Positions 18,121 to 26,878 are shown, counted from the first letter of the stretch. The stretch: DNA of 64,000 nucleotides from CBDCPI01 sp965220245 (GCA_965220245.1 CBDCPI010000012.1:1-64000), one strand, 5' to 3'. A program made the numbers and translations. Notes: generated from the sequence alone by a model not told the origin.

Positions 18121-18341
18121 GCAATCGCATTCTGTCACCATGCCCCCGTTCACTGTCACCCTGAACGAAGTGAAGGGTCTAAAATCCTTGCCGCCGCTGC
18201 GTTTCCTTTGCCCGGCGTCGCTGCGGCGTAAACGCAGCGGCGAGGAAAACCGTTTTGGTCGGCTGTCATTTTAGATTCTTCGTCACGGAGTTTATCCTGA
18301 GCGAAGTCGAAGGGCTCCTCTGAATGACAGAATGCGATTGC
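18121..18341. repeat. inverted-repeat element between two amidase genes
   Basis: GCAATCGCATTCTGTCA (18121-18137) is perfectly inverted as TGACAGAATGCGATTGC (18325-18341). Between them sit REP-like pieces CACCCTGAACGAAGTGAAGG and, inverted, CCTGAGCGAAGTCGAAGG. It fills almost the entire 299-base gap between the convergent amidase genes and may also act as a transcription barrier. Confidence 0.7.
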
Positions 18342-18409
18342 CTTGGTAGGTAACTAATTCCCAGCCGGTGTAACCACCCCCTCTAGTATATTAGTGGACC
18401 GGCTGGGGT

Positions 18410-19612
18410 TCATCGTTCCAAGGCGCCTGCGACCACGCTAGCAAAGTCTATGAGCAACTCGTCGCCGCCGCGTGGTCCAAGCAGAGAAAGGCCCACTGGC
18501 AGGCCATCCACCTCGGCCACGGGAAGGTTGATTTGGGGGCGGCCCGTTAGGCCGGCGATGCAAGTGAGTTGGCTGTTCCGGGCGCGAATTGCACTCCGCT
18601 CCGCCACGGGCTGCCGGAGCGGAGGCGCTGGCGCTATGGTGGTTGGCAAACAGGCGATGACTCCGTCCGGCAGGACTTCGTTCATCCGCCGGACCACCGC
18701 ATCCCTGGCTGCTTGGCCGGCCTCGACCTGGGAGTCGGTAATTGCCTTGCCGGTAACGTACCGGTCCGAGACCTCGAAGCTGAAGCGCGGGTTAACGGTT
18801 TCGATCCACTCACGCACCGCTTGCCACGCCTCCCGGCCCTGAAGGACCTGCTGCTGCTCCGTCCACCCGGCCAACCCATTTGGGGCCAGACGCTCCGTTA
18901 CCGTAGGGCCGATGATTCCGGAGATAACGTCAACGGCCGGGCGGAGAGCATTGGCGACGGCTGGCTCCGCCAAGTCGAAGGCGTCTTGGGCGATCACCAA
19001 TTCTCGAGGTCGTTGCGGGCCAATCGTTGTTTGGAGCAGGATTTGTCCCACGTTGGCGAACACTCCAATATCCCGGGCGAACCAACCTATGGTGTCGAAG
19101 CTGGAGGCTTGAATCAAGAAGCCGTCTAGGGGGATGCGGCCATGACTCGGACGCAGGCCGTAGAGCCCGCAAAAGCTAGCCGGGACCCTCACCGACCCGC
19201 CGGTGTCGGAGCCCAGGGCGAAGTCAACCAGTCCTCCCGCTACAGCCGAGGCCGAGCCGCTGGAGGAACCTCCCGGTACCCGTCCCGGCGCCCGGGGATT
19301 TACCGGGGTTCCGTAGTGAGGGTTCTCCCCGAATATACCGCGAGTCAACTCGTCGGTGATGGTCTTGCCGACCATAGTGGCTCCGGCGTCCACCAGCGCT
19401 TGGACCACCCATGCCGTCCCTTCCGCCGGGGGATGAGTGGCTTTCCAGTCCGGGTTCCCGCCTCCCGTAACGTGTCCTGCCACATCGAAGATATCCTTGG
19501 CGGCGAAGGTTAGGGCGACCAGCGGGCCGTTGGCGGCCCCTTGCAGATAGGCGTCGGTGTCTTTGCAAAATGCGTTTAGATGGCCATCAATGACTCGACG
19601 GCTAGTTGTCAT
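18410..19612 (-). CDS. amidase-signature family enzyme
   Basis: This 400-residue amidase has lysine in FAAKDIFDVAG near residue 40, the PGGSSSGSASAVA serine region near 115 and LGSDTGGSVRVPASF near 135, giving the complete Ser-Ser-Lys triad. At 400 residues it is shorter than the GatA-type enzyme at 16707-18110 and closer to the AtzF/indoleacetamide-hydrolase-like short group; identity between the two is low. The start at 19612 has GGAG eight bases upstream. It lies 31 bases after the MFS carrier gene on the same strand, suggesting uptake and hydrolysis of the same compound, which is inference. Confidence 0.88.
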   Translation of the reverse strand: MTTSRRVIDGHLNAFCKDTDAYLQGAANGPLVALTFAAKDIFDVAGHVTGGGNPDWKATHPPAEGTAWVVQALVDAGATMVGKTITDELTRGIFGENPHYGTPVNPRAPGRVPGGSSSGSASAVAGGLVDFALGSDTGGSVRVPASFCGLYGLRPSHGRIPLDGFLIQASSFDTIGWFARDIGVFANVGQILLQTTIGPQRPRELVIAQDAFDLAEPAVANALRPAVDVISGIIGPTVTERLAPNGLAGWTEQQQVLQGREAWQAVREWIETVNPRFSFEVSDRYVTGKAITDSQVEAGQAARDAVVRRMNEVLPDGVIACLPTTIAPAPPLRQPVAERSAIRARNSQLTCIAGLTGRPQINLPVAEVDGLPVGLSLLGPRGGDELLIDFASVVAGALER

Positions 19613-19643
19613 GATTCTGCTCCGATGATGTGGGAGAGAGTCC

Positions 19644-21026
19644 TTAACCGGTAGCGGAGCCGGTGGGGCGGGCGACGGAACCGACTCTTCTATCCACTGG
19701 CGCCGAGGCCGGTTTCTTGGCTAGCAAGAACAACACGCCGCTCAGCATCCCCAGGCTTCCCACAATCAGGAAAGCCAGCGTATAGCTGCCCTGGGCGTCG
19801 AAGAGGAAGGCCGCGAACAGAGGGGCCGCCAGCATGAATATGTACATCGGTGCGCTGGAGATCCCGGTGATGGTAGCGAAGGCGTTCTTGCCAAAGTAAT
19901 CACCCCGGATGGCCGTGGTCAGCGGATTGCGCCCGCCGAAGCCGGCGCCGAAGATTACCGCAAAGAGTATAGCCATCGGCATACTATCAATTAACACCGC
20001 CATGATGAAGCCGCCGGCTTGGATAAAACCGAATATTGCGATGGCTACGTTTTTGGGAATCTGGTCACCTACGTAGCCTCCGATTAGCTGGAAGACCGCC
20101 GCTACTCCCATTACCACGGCAAACACGTAGGCCGCGGACTGGAGGGACAGGCCTTGGTCGGTTAACATCGGCACCAAGTGCACGGTCAAAGTCGCGAAGA
20201 GTATCGTGGAAAAAGCGTGGCCGAAGGTAATCAACCAGAAGGCGCTGGTCCGAATCGCTTGGCTCGCCGTGAATTCCGGCCCTTCGGCCGCTCCAGTCCT
20301 TCTTTCGGGGCCAACCTGGCTTCGAGTAGGCTGGGCCAGCGAGTCGCCATCAGGGAGTTGGCCGGCATTCTCGGGACGCTCTATGATTAGCTGGGACATG
20401 GGCCAAGCTAAAGCCAAAAACACTATGCCTATCCACATGGCCGTGGTGCTCCAGCCATAGTGCCCTGGGGTTACTGCCCAGGCTAAGACTGGCACCAGCA
20501 CCAAGCCGCCCAGCGGCGAGCCCTCACCGGCTATGGCCATAGCCATGCCCCGTTTTCGGATGAACCAACGGTTGACCGCGGACATGTACGGCAGCCAGGT
20601 GCCCGCCGCGGTACCCAACATGATCATGCCGTAAGAGAGGTAAAAGGTGTAAATATTGGTGGTGCGGCTAAATACCAAAAAACCGAGGCCGGTAATCACC
20701 AAGCCGATGAAGACCATCCGCCGGGGGCCCAACCGGTCGATCAAATAGCCCATCAGGGGCCCAATGATGCTGCCTTCTAGCTGAGCCATGGAGAACGCGC
20801 CGGTCAATTGGGCCCGGCTCCAGCCGAATTGCAACTCCAAGGCTTTGATCCATATCCCAACGCCACTCCACACCGGCCCGCTAGCTAGGGCGTTAACGAA
20901 CAAGGCTAGGCCCACCAGCTTCCAGCCGTAGAAGAGCGTCTTGACCCGGCGGTTAACCTCGGGGATACCGGCAACAGTTATGAGGAGAAACCCGGAGGAC
21001 AGGATCAGCAGACCGGTAAACGTCAC
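19644..21026 (-). CDS. MFS transporter (oxalate/formate-antiporter or monocarboxylate-like)
   Basis: This 460-residue carrier has twelve or more membrane helices. YGWKLVGLALFVNALASGPVW opens the usual first helix. The motif A-like loop is GYLIDRLGPRRMVFIG. GGYVGDQIPK marks the second half, separated by a charged loop of about 40 residues around position 230. The sequence resembles the OFA/monocarboxylate group. The annotated start is GTG at 21026, which adds one hydrophobic segment before the canonical first helix; no better start exists in frame. It probably shares a transcript with the downstream amidase and the upstream DUF59 gene. The substrate is unknown. Confidence 0.85.
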   Translation of the reverse strand: MTFTGLLILSSGFLLITVAGIPEVNRRVKTLFYGWKLVGLALFVNALASGPVWSGVGIWIKALELQFGWSRAQLTGAFSMAQLEGSIIGPLMGYLIDRLGPRRMVFIGLVITGLGFLVFSRTTNIYTFYLSYGMIMLGTAAGTWLPYMSAVNRWFIRKRGMAMAIAGEGSPLGGLVLVPVLAWAVTPGHYGWSTTAMWIGIVFLALAWPMSQLIIERPENAGQLPDGDSLAQPTRSQVGPERRTGAAEGPEFTASQAIRTSAFWLITFGHAFSTILFATLTVHLVPMLTDQGLSLQSAAYVFAVVMGVAAVFQLIGGYVGDQIPKNVAIAIFGFIQAGGFIMAVLIDSMPMAILFAVIFGAGFGGRNPLTTAIRGDYFGKNAFATITGISSAPMYIFMLAAPLFAAFLFDAQGSYTLAFLIVGSLGMLSGVLFLLAKKPASAPVDRRVGSVARPTGSATG

Positions 21027-21056
21027 GACGTGGACACCATAGTTCCTCTACCTGCT

Positions 21057-21431
21057 TTAGACCGGTGGTGAAGTCCTATCTCCCCATCCTTTCAAACCGT
21101 GCTCCTTGGCCAGAGACTCCAGATTGAGCTGGAGGTTTCCCAACGCGGCTGTGGGCATCGAGCTTCGTTCTCCCAACTGGTCCCAGGCCACCGCGACCGC
21201 TACCTTGTTGAGGCCATCAACCTGCGCCAAGCCTTCCTCAACAGATTTTACCAGCCGGGTCATGCCAAAGATGCAACACGGTAAAACCTCTACCGAGACT
21301 TCCCCGTCGCCGGTCACTTGCACGTCGGATATTAGCCCAAGCTGCTCCAAGTTAAACCGGTAGTCGCAGCAGCCGACTCCTTTAAGCGCCTCTACCACTT
21401 CTTGCTTCAAGTCACCCTTCGAATGGGCCAT
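21057..21431 (-). CDS. MIP18/DUF59-like protein (iron-sulfur assembly factor family)
   Basis: A 124-residue protein whose N-terminal 85 residues match the MIP18 family pattern. A helix ALKGVGCCDYRFNLEQLGLISDVQV is followed by GEVSVEVLPCC, and then a helix and LNKVAVAVAWD. Family members (SufT, PaaD, Mip18) assist Fe-S cluster transfer or oxygenase subunits. The usual D-P-E in the first loop is replaced by CCDYRF, with two adjacent cysteines (about 21-22), and a further CC pair occurs near residues 52-53; these four cysteines are unusual. It sits between the amidohydrolase and MFS genes on the same strand with short gaps. Confidence 0.7.
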   Translation of the reverse strand: MAHSKGDLKQEVVEALKGVGCCDYRFNLEQLGLISDVQVTGDGEVSVEVLPCCIFGMTRLVKSVEEGLAQVDGLNKVAVAVAWDQLGERSSMPTAALGNLQLNLESLAKEHGLKGWGDRTSPPV

Positions 21432-21465
21432 CAGATGATACTCCGGGGGTTACCGGGTGATTATC

Positions 21466-22518
21466 CTACCGTGAAGACCAAGGCTCGGCCAGCCCGTTGG
21501 CCCGGCGCTTGGCGAAATCGTCATTGCTGATCCGCTGTTTGGCAGCTTCAATATCGATGCCGTGCAGTCTAGCCAGGTTACCGCCGAGGATCTTCTGCTT
21601 GATTTCCGAGGTGAGTTGAGGATAACCATAACCGTCGGTGAGGTCTTGGGGCATCTGGAACTCAGAGAACGCCTTGAGCGCCCATTGCGGGTGCCACAAA
21701 GGGACTTCGGAGCCGGACACGATCTTGTCCGGACCTCCCCAGAACAATAGCTTGCCCAAGACCTCGGCAAACCACCGGGGAGCTTTGCCGATGAAGTTCA
21801 ACGTTGCCGCTAAGGAGACATAGATGTTGGGGAACCTGACGATTTGCCAGCATATCTCGTCGATGAAGGGAAGACCGGGATGGAAGATGACGAAATTGAG
21901 GTCGGGGAAGGAAGCCGCAGCTTGATCAATGTCAAAAACTTGAGTCCCCTCCGTGGGCTGCGGTCCCAAGGGAACTCCCTTATGCACCGCGATCAAGTTG
22001 ATGCCCAATTCCCGGGCTTTCTCGTATACCGGGAAGGCCACCCTGGGATCATCCATTCGCCAAGGGAAGGGAGAGCCAAAGTCGTAGCGTATGTTGTAGA
22101 ACTTGAACGCTTTAGCGCCAAACTCCTTGACCTGAAGCTCCATCAGGTCCAGCGCTTTGTTTCCTTCCAGGGGGTTCACCGTACCCCAAGTGATGACCCG
22201 GTCGGGATACCTCTGGGCCATTTCGGCGCACCTTTCCCAGTCCGAGAGCCCGTCATGGAAAAAGTCGGTCAACGGTAGCGGTTGCGCCACCAATATATCA
22301 GTGTCGCTTTCGGCGAACACAATATTGGCAATGGTGTCTATGTCCCAGTTGAGCAGAAACTCATCCTGGGCGAGGACCCGCTCTCCGGGAGGGGTCAACG
22401 CCGCATGAAACCCGTAGAGGTGGTTGTTGAATAGCTCCCCGCCGGAGTTCTTTACGTTGCTGGAATCCATGTTGTAAAGGTGGGTAACGGCATCAAATAC
22501 GAAAGCATCACCAATCAT
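21466..22518 (-). CDS. amidohydrolase family 2 (COG2159) metal-dependent hydrolase/decarboxylase
   Basis: This 350-residue TIM-barrel protein belongs to the ACMSD/isoorotate-decarboxylase-like amidohydrolase group. Markers are the N-terminal FDAVTHLYN, where the usual DxHxH is reduced to DAVTH, AFKFYN near the middle, INLIAVHKGVP with a metal-type histidine, FVIFHPGLPF with a second, and the late VSGSEVP where most relatives have an aspartate (GSD). The changed first motif and GSE instead of GSD suggest altered metal binding or a non-hydrolytic relative. It is the first gene of a possible four-gene transcript running to the amidase at 18410. Confidence 0.8.
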   Translation of the reverse strand: MIGDAFVFDAVTHLYNMDSSNVKNSGGELFNNHLYGFHAALTPPGERVLAQDEFLLNWDIDTIANIVFAESDTDILVAQPLPLTDFFHDGLSDWERCAEMAQRYPDRVITWGTVNPLEGNKALDLMELQVKEFGAKAFKFYNIRYDFGSPFPWRMDDPRVAFPVYEKARELGINLIAVHKGVPLGPQPTEGTQVFDIDQAAASFPDLNFVIFHPGLPFIDEICWQIVRFPNIYVSLAATLNFIGKAPRWFAEVLGKLLFWGGPDKIVSGSEVPLWHPQWALKAFSEFQMPQDLTDGYGYPQLTSEIKQKILGGNLARLHGIDIEAAKQRISNDDFAKRRANGLAEPWSSR

Positions 22519-22638
22519 GACTTCGCCCTTCCCCGCGCGGTAACGATTTGTTCCCTAAGGTAAATGGGCATCTTGACGGAAGGTAGTATATAGGTTCTGT
22601 CAAACCTGGCAGCAAGTTCCACACCCTGCGTAGGCCAG

Positions 22639-22770
22639 ATGCACACCCTCTATTCCCGGATGGACCTGGGCCGGGGAATGGAGTCCCTCTATGCCAAAGC
22701 CGACCGTTACGGCCCGGCAATGCCCTTGGTCATAGACCTGATACGGCGAATTGAGGAGCAGGCGGGTTAG
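22639..22770 (+). CDS. small ORF, doubtful (43 residues)
   Basis: ATG at 22639 opens 43 codons ending TAG at 22768-22770, with a helical, charged translation (MESLYAKADRYGPAMP region). It fills much of the 267-base gap between the amidohydrolase and the Uma2 genes. There is no clear ribosome site and I do not recognise it. It may be the remnant of a longer gene whose rest was replaced when the Uma2 genes arrived. Confidence 0.25.
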   Translation: MHTLYSRMDLGRGMESLYAKADRYGPAMPLVIDLIRRIEEQAG

Positions 22771-22785
22771 CCCGATAGAGGGCGG

Positions 22786-23538
22786 TTAGGCGTTGGGGCG
22801 GCGGCGAAGCTCCTCTTCCAGTTGGAGGATGCGGGCTTCGGCTTCGGCGCGGGCTTGGCGCTCTCTGTCGGCGCGCGCCTCGGCTTCGGCGCGGGCAGCA
22901 TCGGCGGCGCGGCGGGCGGCGCGTTCTTCCTGGTCGGTGGTCAGGTAGCGGTGGCCCGCCGGGTCCCAGAAGCGCAGTTCGCCTCCTTCCCAGCACAAAT
23001 CCAGGCCCAATGCCGTGCTGTGGCCCCAATAACGCCCTTCGTCCGTGTGGTGAATGGGAATGGGCCGGTAGCGGCCCTCAACCAGCGTATCGCCGGCTAG
23101 GGGCGCGCGGTGGTAGAGACCACCGGTGGGGTCGAACCGCCAGTATTCCGGGACGCCCATTGCCGCGTAGTCGTCCCGCTTGATGGTCTCGTCGCGCTGG
23201 CCGGTGGTTTTCGAGGCCACTTCCAGCACGAAGTCGGGCGGCTTGCCCTGCTCCGGGATGAGGTAGCCGAGGCGGGCGAAGTTGGCCGCCGGGTTGGCGT
23301 CGAAGGCGATGAGCAGGTCGGGATAGCGTACGCCTTCGTAGCTTTCGGTAGGAATCAGGGCCGCGGCAACCTCGCTGGTGATAACGGTGGTGTCCGGGCG
23401 GCCGAAGTGGTCGGCCAAAGAGCCGGGGTGGCCCGGGTAGTTGACTTTATAGTAGGCGGTCATTTCTTCCGGCGGCGGGCCAGGAAACTGGAGGATTTCC
23501 CTGGTGTCCGGTGGTGGGCTGGTGGGTCTGGCGGTCAT
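22786..23538 (-). CDS. Uma2-family PD-(D/E)XK nuclease-fold protein, tandem copy A
   Basis: A 250-residue Uma2 (DUF820) protein. The restriction-endonuclease fold core is visible as Asp74 in RYPDLLIAFD and Glu106 with Lys110 in FVLEVASK, matching the usual PD...ExxxK spacing. The last 45 residues form a charged coiled coil (ARAEAEARADRERQ...). The start has GGAGG six bases upstream. Copy B at 23681-24412 is almost identical; copy A has seven extra residues inside the coiled coil. Uma2 proteins are widespread and multi-copy, and their biological role is unsettled; this is a possible nuclease by fold only. Confidence 0.88.
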   Translation of the reverse strand: MTARPTSPPPDTREILQFPGPPPEEMTAYYKVNYPGHPGSLADHFGRPDTTVITSEVAAALIPTESYEGVRYPDLLIAFDANPAANFARLGYLIPEQGKPPDFVLEVASKTTGQRDETIKRDDYAAMGVPEYWRFDPTGGLYHRAPLAGDTLVEGRYRPIPIHHTDEGRYWGHSTALGLDLCWEGGELRFWDPAGHRYLTTDQEERAARRAADAARAEAEARADRERQARAEAEARILQLEEELRRRPNA

Positions 23539-23570
23539 GGCGGGCCTCCGCAGGCGGAAGGTATGGTAAG

Positions 23571-23584
23571 GGCATTATAATGCC
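23571..23584. promoter_or_regulatory. palindromic promoter/operator of Uma2 copy A
   Basis: GGCATTATAATGCC is a perfect 14-bp palindrome 33 bases before the start codon. It contains TATAAT on both strands, so it can serve as the -10 box and as a symmetric binding site at once. The same palindrome precedes copy B. Confidence 0.5.
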
Positions 23585-23680
23585 GTGAAGGGACAGGAGA
23601 AATGGGATTTTGGTTAACCACAGGGTGCGCTGAACACCGCCGGTTCCGGCCGCGGGGAATCCCGTTTCTCTTTCCGGCGG

Positions 23681-24412
23681 TTAGGCGTTGGAGCGGCGTC
23701 GGAGCTCCTCTTCCAGTTGGAGGATGCGGGCTTCGGCTGCGGCGCGGGCTTGGCGCTCTCTGTCGGCGCGGGCTTCGGCGACGCGGCGGGCGGCGCGTTC
23801 TTCCTGGTCGGTGGTCAGGTAGCGGTGGCCCGCCGGGTCCCAGAAGCGCAGTTCGCCTCCTTCCCAGCACAAATCCAGGTCCAATGCCGTGCTGTGGCCC
23901 CAATAATGCCCTTCGTCCGTATGGTGAATGGGAATGGGCCGGTAGCGGCCCTCAACCAGCGTATCGCCGGCTAGGGGCGCGCGGTGGTAGAGACCACCGG
24001 TGGGGTCGAACCGCCAGTATTCCGGGACGCCCATTGCCGCGTAGTCGTCCCGCTTGATGGTCTCGTCGCGCTGTCCGGTGGTTTTCGAGGCCACTTCCAG
24101 CACGAAGTCGGGCGGCTTGCCCTGCTCCGGGATGAGGTAGCCGAGGCGGGCGAAGTTAGCCGCCGGGTTGGCGTCGAAGGCGATGAGCAGGTCGGGATAG
24201 CGTACGCCTTCGTAGCTTTCGGTAGGAATCAGGGCCGCGGCAACCTCGCTGGTGATAACGGTGGTGTCCGGGCGGCCGAAGTGGTCGGCCAAAGAGCCGG
24301 GGTGGCCCGGGTAGTTGACTTTATAGTAGGCGGTCAATTCTTCCGGCGGCGGGTCAGGAAACTGGAGGATTTCCCCGGTGTCCGGCGGTGGGCTGGTGGG
24401 TCTGGCGGTCAT
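23681..24412 (-). CDS. Uma2-family PD-(D/E)XK nuclease-fold protein, tandem copy B
   Basis: This 243-residue protein is nearly identical to copy A over its first 200 residues, including RYPDLLIAFD and FVLEVASK. It differs by a handful of substitutions (for example GEILQFPDPPPEEL for REILQFPGPPPEEM) and by a seven-residue deletion in the C-terminal coiled coil. The duplication includes about 75 bases of upstream DNA with the promoter palindrome. High identity at silent positions indicates a recent event. A third, diverged family member lies at 56764-57549. Confidence 0.88.
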   Translation of the reverse strand: MTARPTSPPPDTGEILQFPDPPPEELTAYYKVNYPGHPGSLADHFGRPDTTVITSEVAAALIPTESYEGVRYPDLLIAFDANPAANFARLGYLIPEQGKPPDFVLEVASKTTGQRDETIKRDDYAAMGVPEYWRFDPTGGLYHRAPLAGDTLVEGRYRPIPIHHTDEGHYWGHSTALDLDLCWEGGELRFWDPAGHRYLTTDQEERAARRVAEARADRERQARAAAEARILQLEEELRRRSNA

Positions 24413-24445
24413 GGCGGGGCCTCCGCAGGCGGAAGATATGATAAC

Positions 24446-24459
24446 GGCATTATAATGCC
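24446..24459. promoter_or_regulatory. palindromic promoter/operator of Uma2 copy B
   Basis: A second perfect GGCATTATAATGCC, at the same distance from the start codon as in copy A, conserved although flanking bases have begun to diverge. Confidence 0.5.
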
Positions 24460-24520
24460 GTGAGGGGACAGGAGAAATGGGACTGGGAAACCCCGCAGCA
24501 AGTTATGGAGAGTTTCCCAG

Positions 24521-24562
24521 AGGAAAAACAACAACCCCGCCAGAATTAGGCGGGGTTGTTGG
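24521..24562 (-). terminator. rho-independent-type terminator after the 24628-25491 gene
   Basis: A perfect 12-bp stem (AACAACCCCGCC at 24530-24541, GGCGGGGTTGTT at 24549-24560) with a 7-base loop. On the reverse strand it is followed by GTTTTTCC, fitting termination of the upstream reverse-strand gene. Confidence 0.8.
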
Positions 24563-24627
24563 CCGTGGAGAGTCTACTTGGAGTTCACCGGTGCGTCAAA
24601 TAGCCAGTGGCCCCCAGGGAACTTAGA

Positions 24628-25491
24628 CTAGGTAACCAGGTTCGGTGTCGGCTCGGCCGGAAGGCCCGCCCCGTCCATATCTCTAGCCCGCTTTTCCATC
24701 TCGGGCATTATCGAGTCGATCAACTCTTGGTCCAAGTCGGCGGCGACGCCGGGATAGCCGGCTCGATCAATCATGGCCGCCAAGTTCTTGGACTTAAACT
24801 GGCCCAAGGTCCAGCCCAAGGTGTCGGGGACCAGCGTCTTGTCCCAGAATATCCGGTGGTTCTTATTCCGGGGGCCGTAGTGGTAATGGGGCGCTTCCCG
24901 GAAGCAGTCAAAGGCCAGTAGCTCGGTCTCTTCGGTAAACACCCGGCCTGGGGTCCCGGCTAGGTCGGCCAGCACGTGGATGGCCAGCCCTCCGTCCCCG
25001 CTGGTCTGCTTTCGCATCTCCAGCCCGAATCTAATGTTGCCCGCCTCGAAAATGTCGGTGCCCCGGTTATGCTTTACCGTGTTTCTTTCCGTGGCGTACT
25101 TTTCACGAGCGACGGCCTCCACCTCGGGTAAAACGCCGGCCACTACACTAGCTTCCACCTTGCTCCCGATCTCCGGGTAGCCTGCCCTCTCCAGCATCTC
25201 CGGCAACATGGTGCGGAGCTGCTTGACAGTCCATCCAATCGGATTACCGTCGACGGTGGGGTCCATTCGGAACAGCTCGTTGCTATTTTCGGGGCCGTAA
25301 ATGTAGCTCTTCTCCAGGTCGAAGCAGTTAAACCGCAGCAGCGTCGTTGCTTTTCCTTCGACCTCGCCGGTTACCAACACGGCCACGCCCTGGTCCGAGT
25401 GGTCTTGCAGATTTCCGTCCCACAGCTCGTGTTGGACTATAAACGTTACCGGTCCTGCCGTAATATGGACTCTCCCCTTTTGTTGGACCAT
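24628..25491 (-). CDS. unrecognised protein with two-fold internal repeat
   Basis: I do not recognise this 287-residue protein. It consists of two homologous halves. Residues about 50-105 (LLRFNCFDLEKSYIYGPENS, then GWTVKQLRTMLPEMLERAGYPEI) and about 185-245 (LLAFDCFREAPHYHYGPRNK, then LGWTLGQFKSKNLAAMIDRAGYPGV) share the pattern aromatic-x-C-F, YGP-x-N, GWT, and RAGYP. There is no signal peptide or membrane segment, so it is likely cytosolic. It has its own terminator downstream and is a single-gene unit. The conserved YGP/GWT blocks would make good search seeds; function is unknown. Confidence 0.8.
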   Translation of the reverse strand: MVQQKGRVHITAGPVTFIVQHELWDGNLQDHSDQGVAVLVTGEVEGKATTLLRFNCFDLEKSYIYGPENSNELFRMDPTVDGNPIGWTVKQLRTMLPEMLERAGYPEIGSKVEASVVAGVLPEVEAVAREKYATERNTVKHNRGTDIFEAGNIRFGLEMRKQTSGDGGLAIHVLADLAGTPGRVFTEETELLAFDCFREAPHYHYGPRNKNHRIFWDKTLVPDTLGWTLGQFKSKNLAAMIDRAGYPGVAADLDQELIDSIMPEMEKRARDMDGAGLPAEPTPNLVT

Positions 25492-25672
25492 GTCCGAACT
25501 TCCTCCTACTCTCAGAAATGTGAGTAAACACCCAAGTGTTAGCCAAGCCCGGGTAATATTGTAACATCCCGTAATGGATTCACTCTAACTAAAGCTAAGG
25601 GTTGACTTCAATCCGCTTCAAGGCCATAATCGCCAACGTTTCGCAAGTTTTTCGCCTATTGGACTAGGCGCC

Positions 25673-25700
25673 CCCCGCTCTTCCGCCGGAAAGAGCGGGG
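25673..25700. other. stem-loop in the divergent spacer 25492-25756
   Basis: CCCCGCTCTT (25673-25682) pairs with AAGAGCGGGG (25691-25700), 10 bp with an 8-base loop. It lies 57 bases before the amidohydrolase start and has no T-tract on either strand, so it may be a leader structure rather than a terminator. Nothing else is seen in the 265-base spacer. Confidence 0.45.
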
Positions 25701-25756
25701 ACAAATTGCCCGGGCTGGCTTGAGGTTGCCAAAGACTATTTTGAGGGGGCCGAATA

Positions 25757-26878
25757 ATGGCCGGTTACAGGATTATCTCGTCGGATAACCACGTGATGGA
25801 ACCCCCCGATCTGTGGGTTAGCCGCATCAATGCCAAGTTCCGGGAACGGGCGCCGCGCACCCAGCACGAGGAAGACGGTGAATGGTGGTATTGCGACGGC
25901 CTGAAGCTGGCCACCGGTTTCGGATTCGGTGGGGCTCAGACGGGCAGGAGGTTCGAAGCGCCGACGGAGTTGACCAGCGGCGATGTGTTTGAGAACGTCC
26001 GCCCCGGCGGCTACATCCCTGAAGAGCAGATTAAGGACATGGACCTCGACGGCGTGGATGTGAGCATTCTCTATCCTACTCTTGGGCTTCAGTTGTTCAA
26101 GTTGCCGGATAGCGAGCTTCTGACGGCCGTGTTCCAGACCTATAACAATTGGTTGGTCGAGTTCTGTCAAACCTCGCCGAAACGGTTGACCGGTATCGCC
26201 ATGGTTAACGTGGATGACGTGAACGTCGCAGTTAGCGAGCTGGAGCGGTGCCGCAAGCTGGGATTCGTCGGGGCAATGATCACGGTGTATCCCCCCGAGG
26301 ACCGGAGATATGACTCTCCGGAGTACGAACCCCTTTGGGCCACCGCCCAAGACTTGGAGATGCCTCTGGGCTTGCACGCCGCTACTAACCGGTTTGGCTC
26401 CGGGGAAGGGGATAGGACCAGCACCAACCGTTTCTCGGTGACCGTAAACTTCGACCACTACGTCCGCATGTCCCTGACCGACATGATATTCAGCGGAGTG
26501 TTCGAGCGTTATCCCAAACTTCAAGTAGGGGCGGTGGAGCACGAGGTGTCATGGGCGGCCCACTTCCTAGACCGGATGGACTATAACTATGACCAGAGAG
26601 CCAGGGGCGTAGGCGGTCTTCGCTTTAAAGACGACATGCTGCCCAGCGACTTATTCCGGCGCAATGTGTTTTTGGGCTTCCAAGAAGACGGGCTGGGCAT
26701 CCAGCTACGGGACATCATCGGCGTCGACACCCTCCAGTGGGGCTCGGACTACCCGCATCACGAGTCGACCTTTCCCAGAAGCCGGGAGATTCTGGAGGAG
26801 ATTCTGGCGGACTGCACCGAGGAAGAAAAAGCAAAGATTGCCGGCGGCAACGCAGCTAGGGTGTATAACCTGAACTGA
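25757..26878 (+). CDS. amidohydrolase family 2 metal-dependent hydrolase/decarboxylase
   Basis: A 373-residue TIM-barrel protein of the COG2159 group. Here the metal motifs are those of the long subgroup common in marine Chloroflexota: ISSDNHVMEPPDLW at residues 7-20 (DxH), GLHAATNRF near 207 with the first barrel histidine, VEHEVSW near 262 and LQWGSDYPHHEST near 330 with the catalytic aspartate. Members act on 2-amino-3-carboxymuconate semialdehyde, aromatic acids or related compounds; which one here is unknown. The 3' end overlaps the convergent thioredoxin-like gene by 23 bases. Confidence 0.88.
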   Translation: MAGYRIISSDNHVMEPPDLWVSRINAKFRERAPRTQHEEDGEWWYCDGLKLATGFGFGGAQTGRRFEAPTELTSGDVFENVRPGGYIPEEQIKDMDLDGVDVSILYPTLGLQLFKLPDSELLTAVFQTYNNWLVEFCQTSPKRLTGIAMVNVDDVNVAVSELERCRKLGFVGAMITVYPPEDRRYDSPEYEPLWATAQDLEMPLGLHAATNRFGSGEGDRTSTNRFSVTVNFDHYVRMSLTDMIFSGVFERYPKLQVGAVEHEVSWAAHFLDRMDYNYDQRARGVGGLRFKDDMLPSDLFRRNVFLGFQEDGLGIQLRDIIGVDTLQWGSDYPHHESTFPRSREILEEILADCTEEEKAKIAGGNAARVYNLN

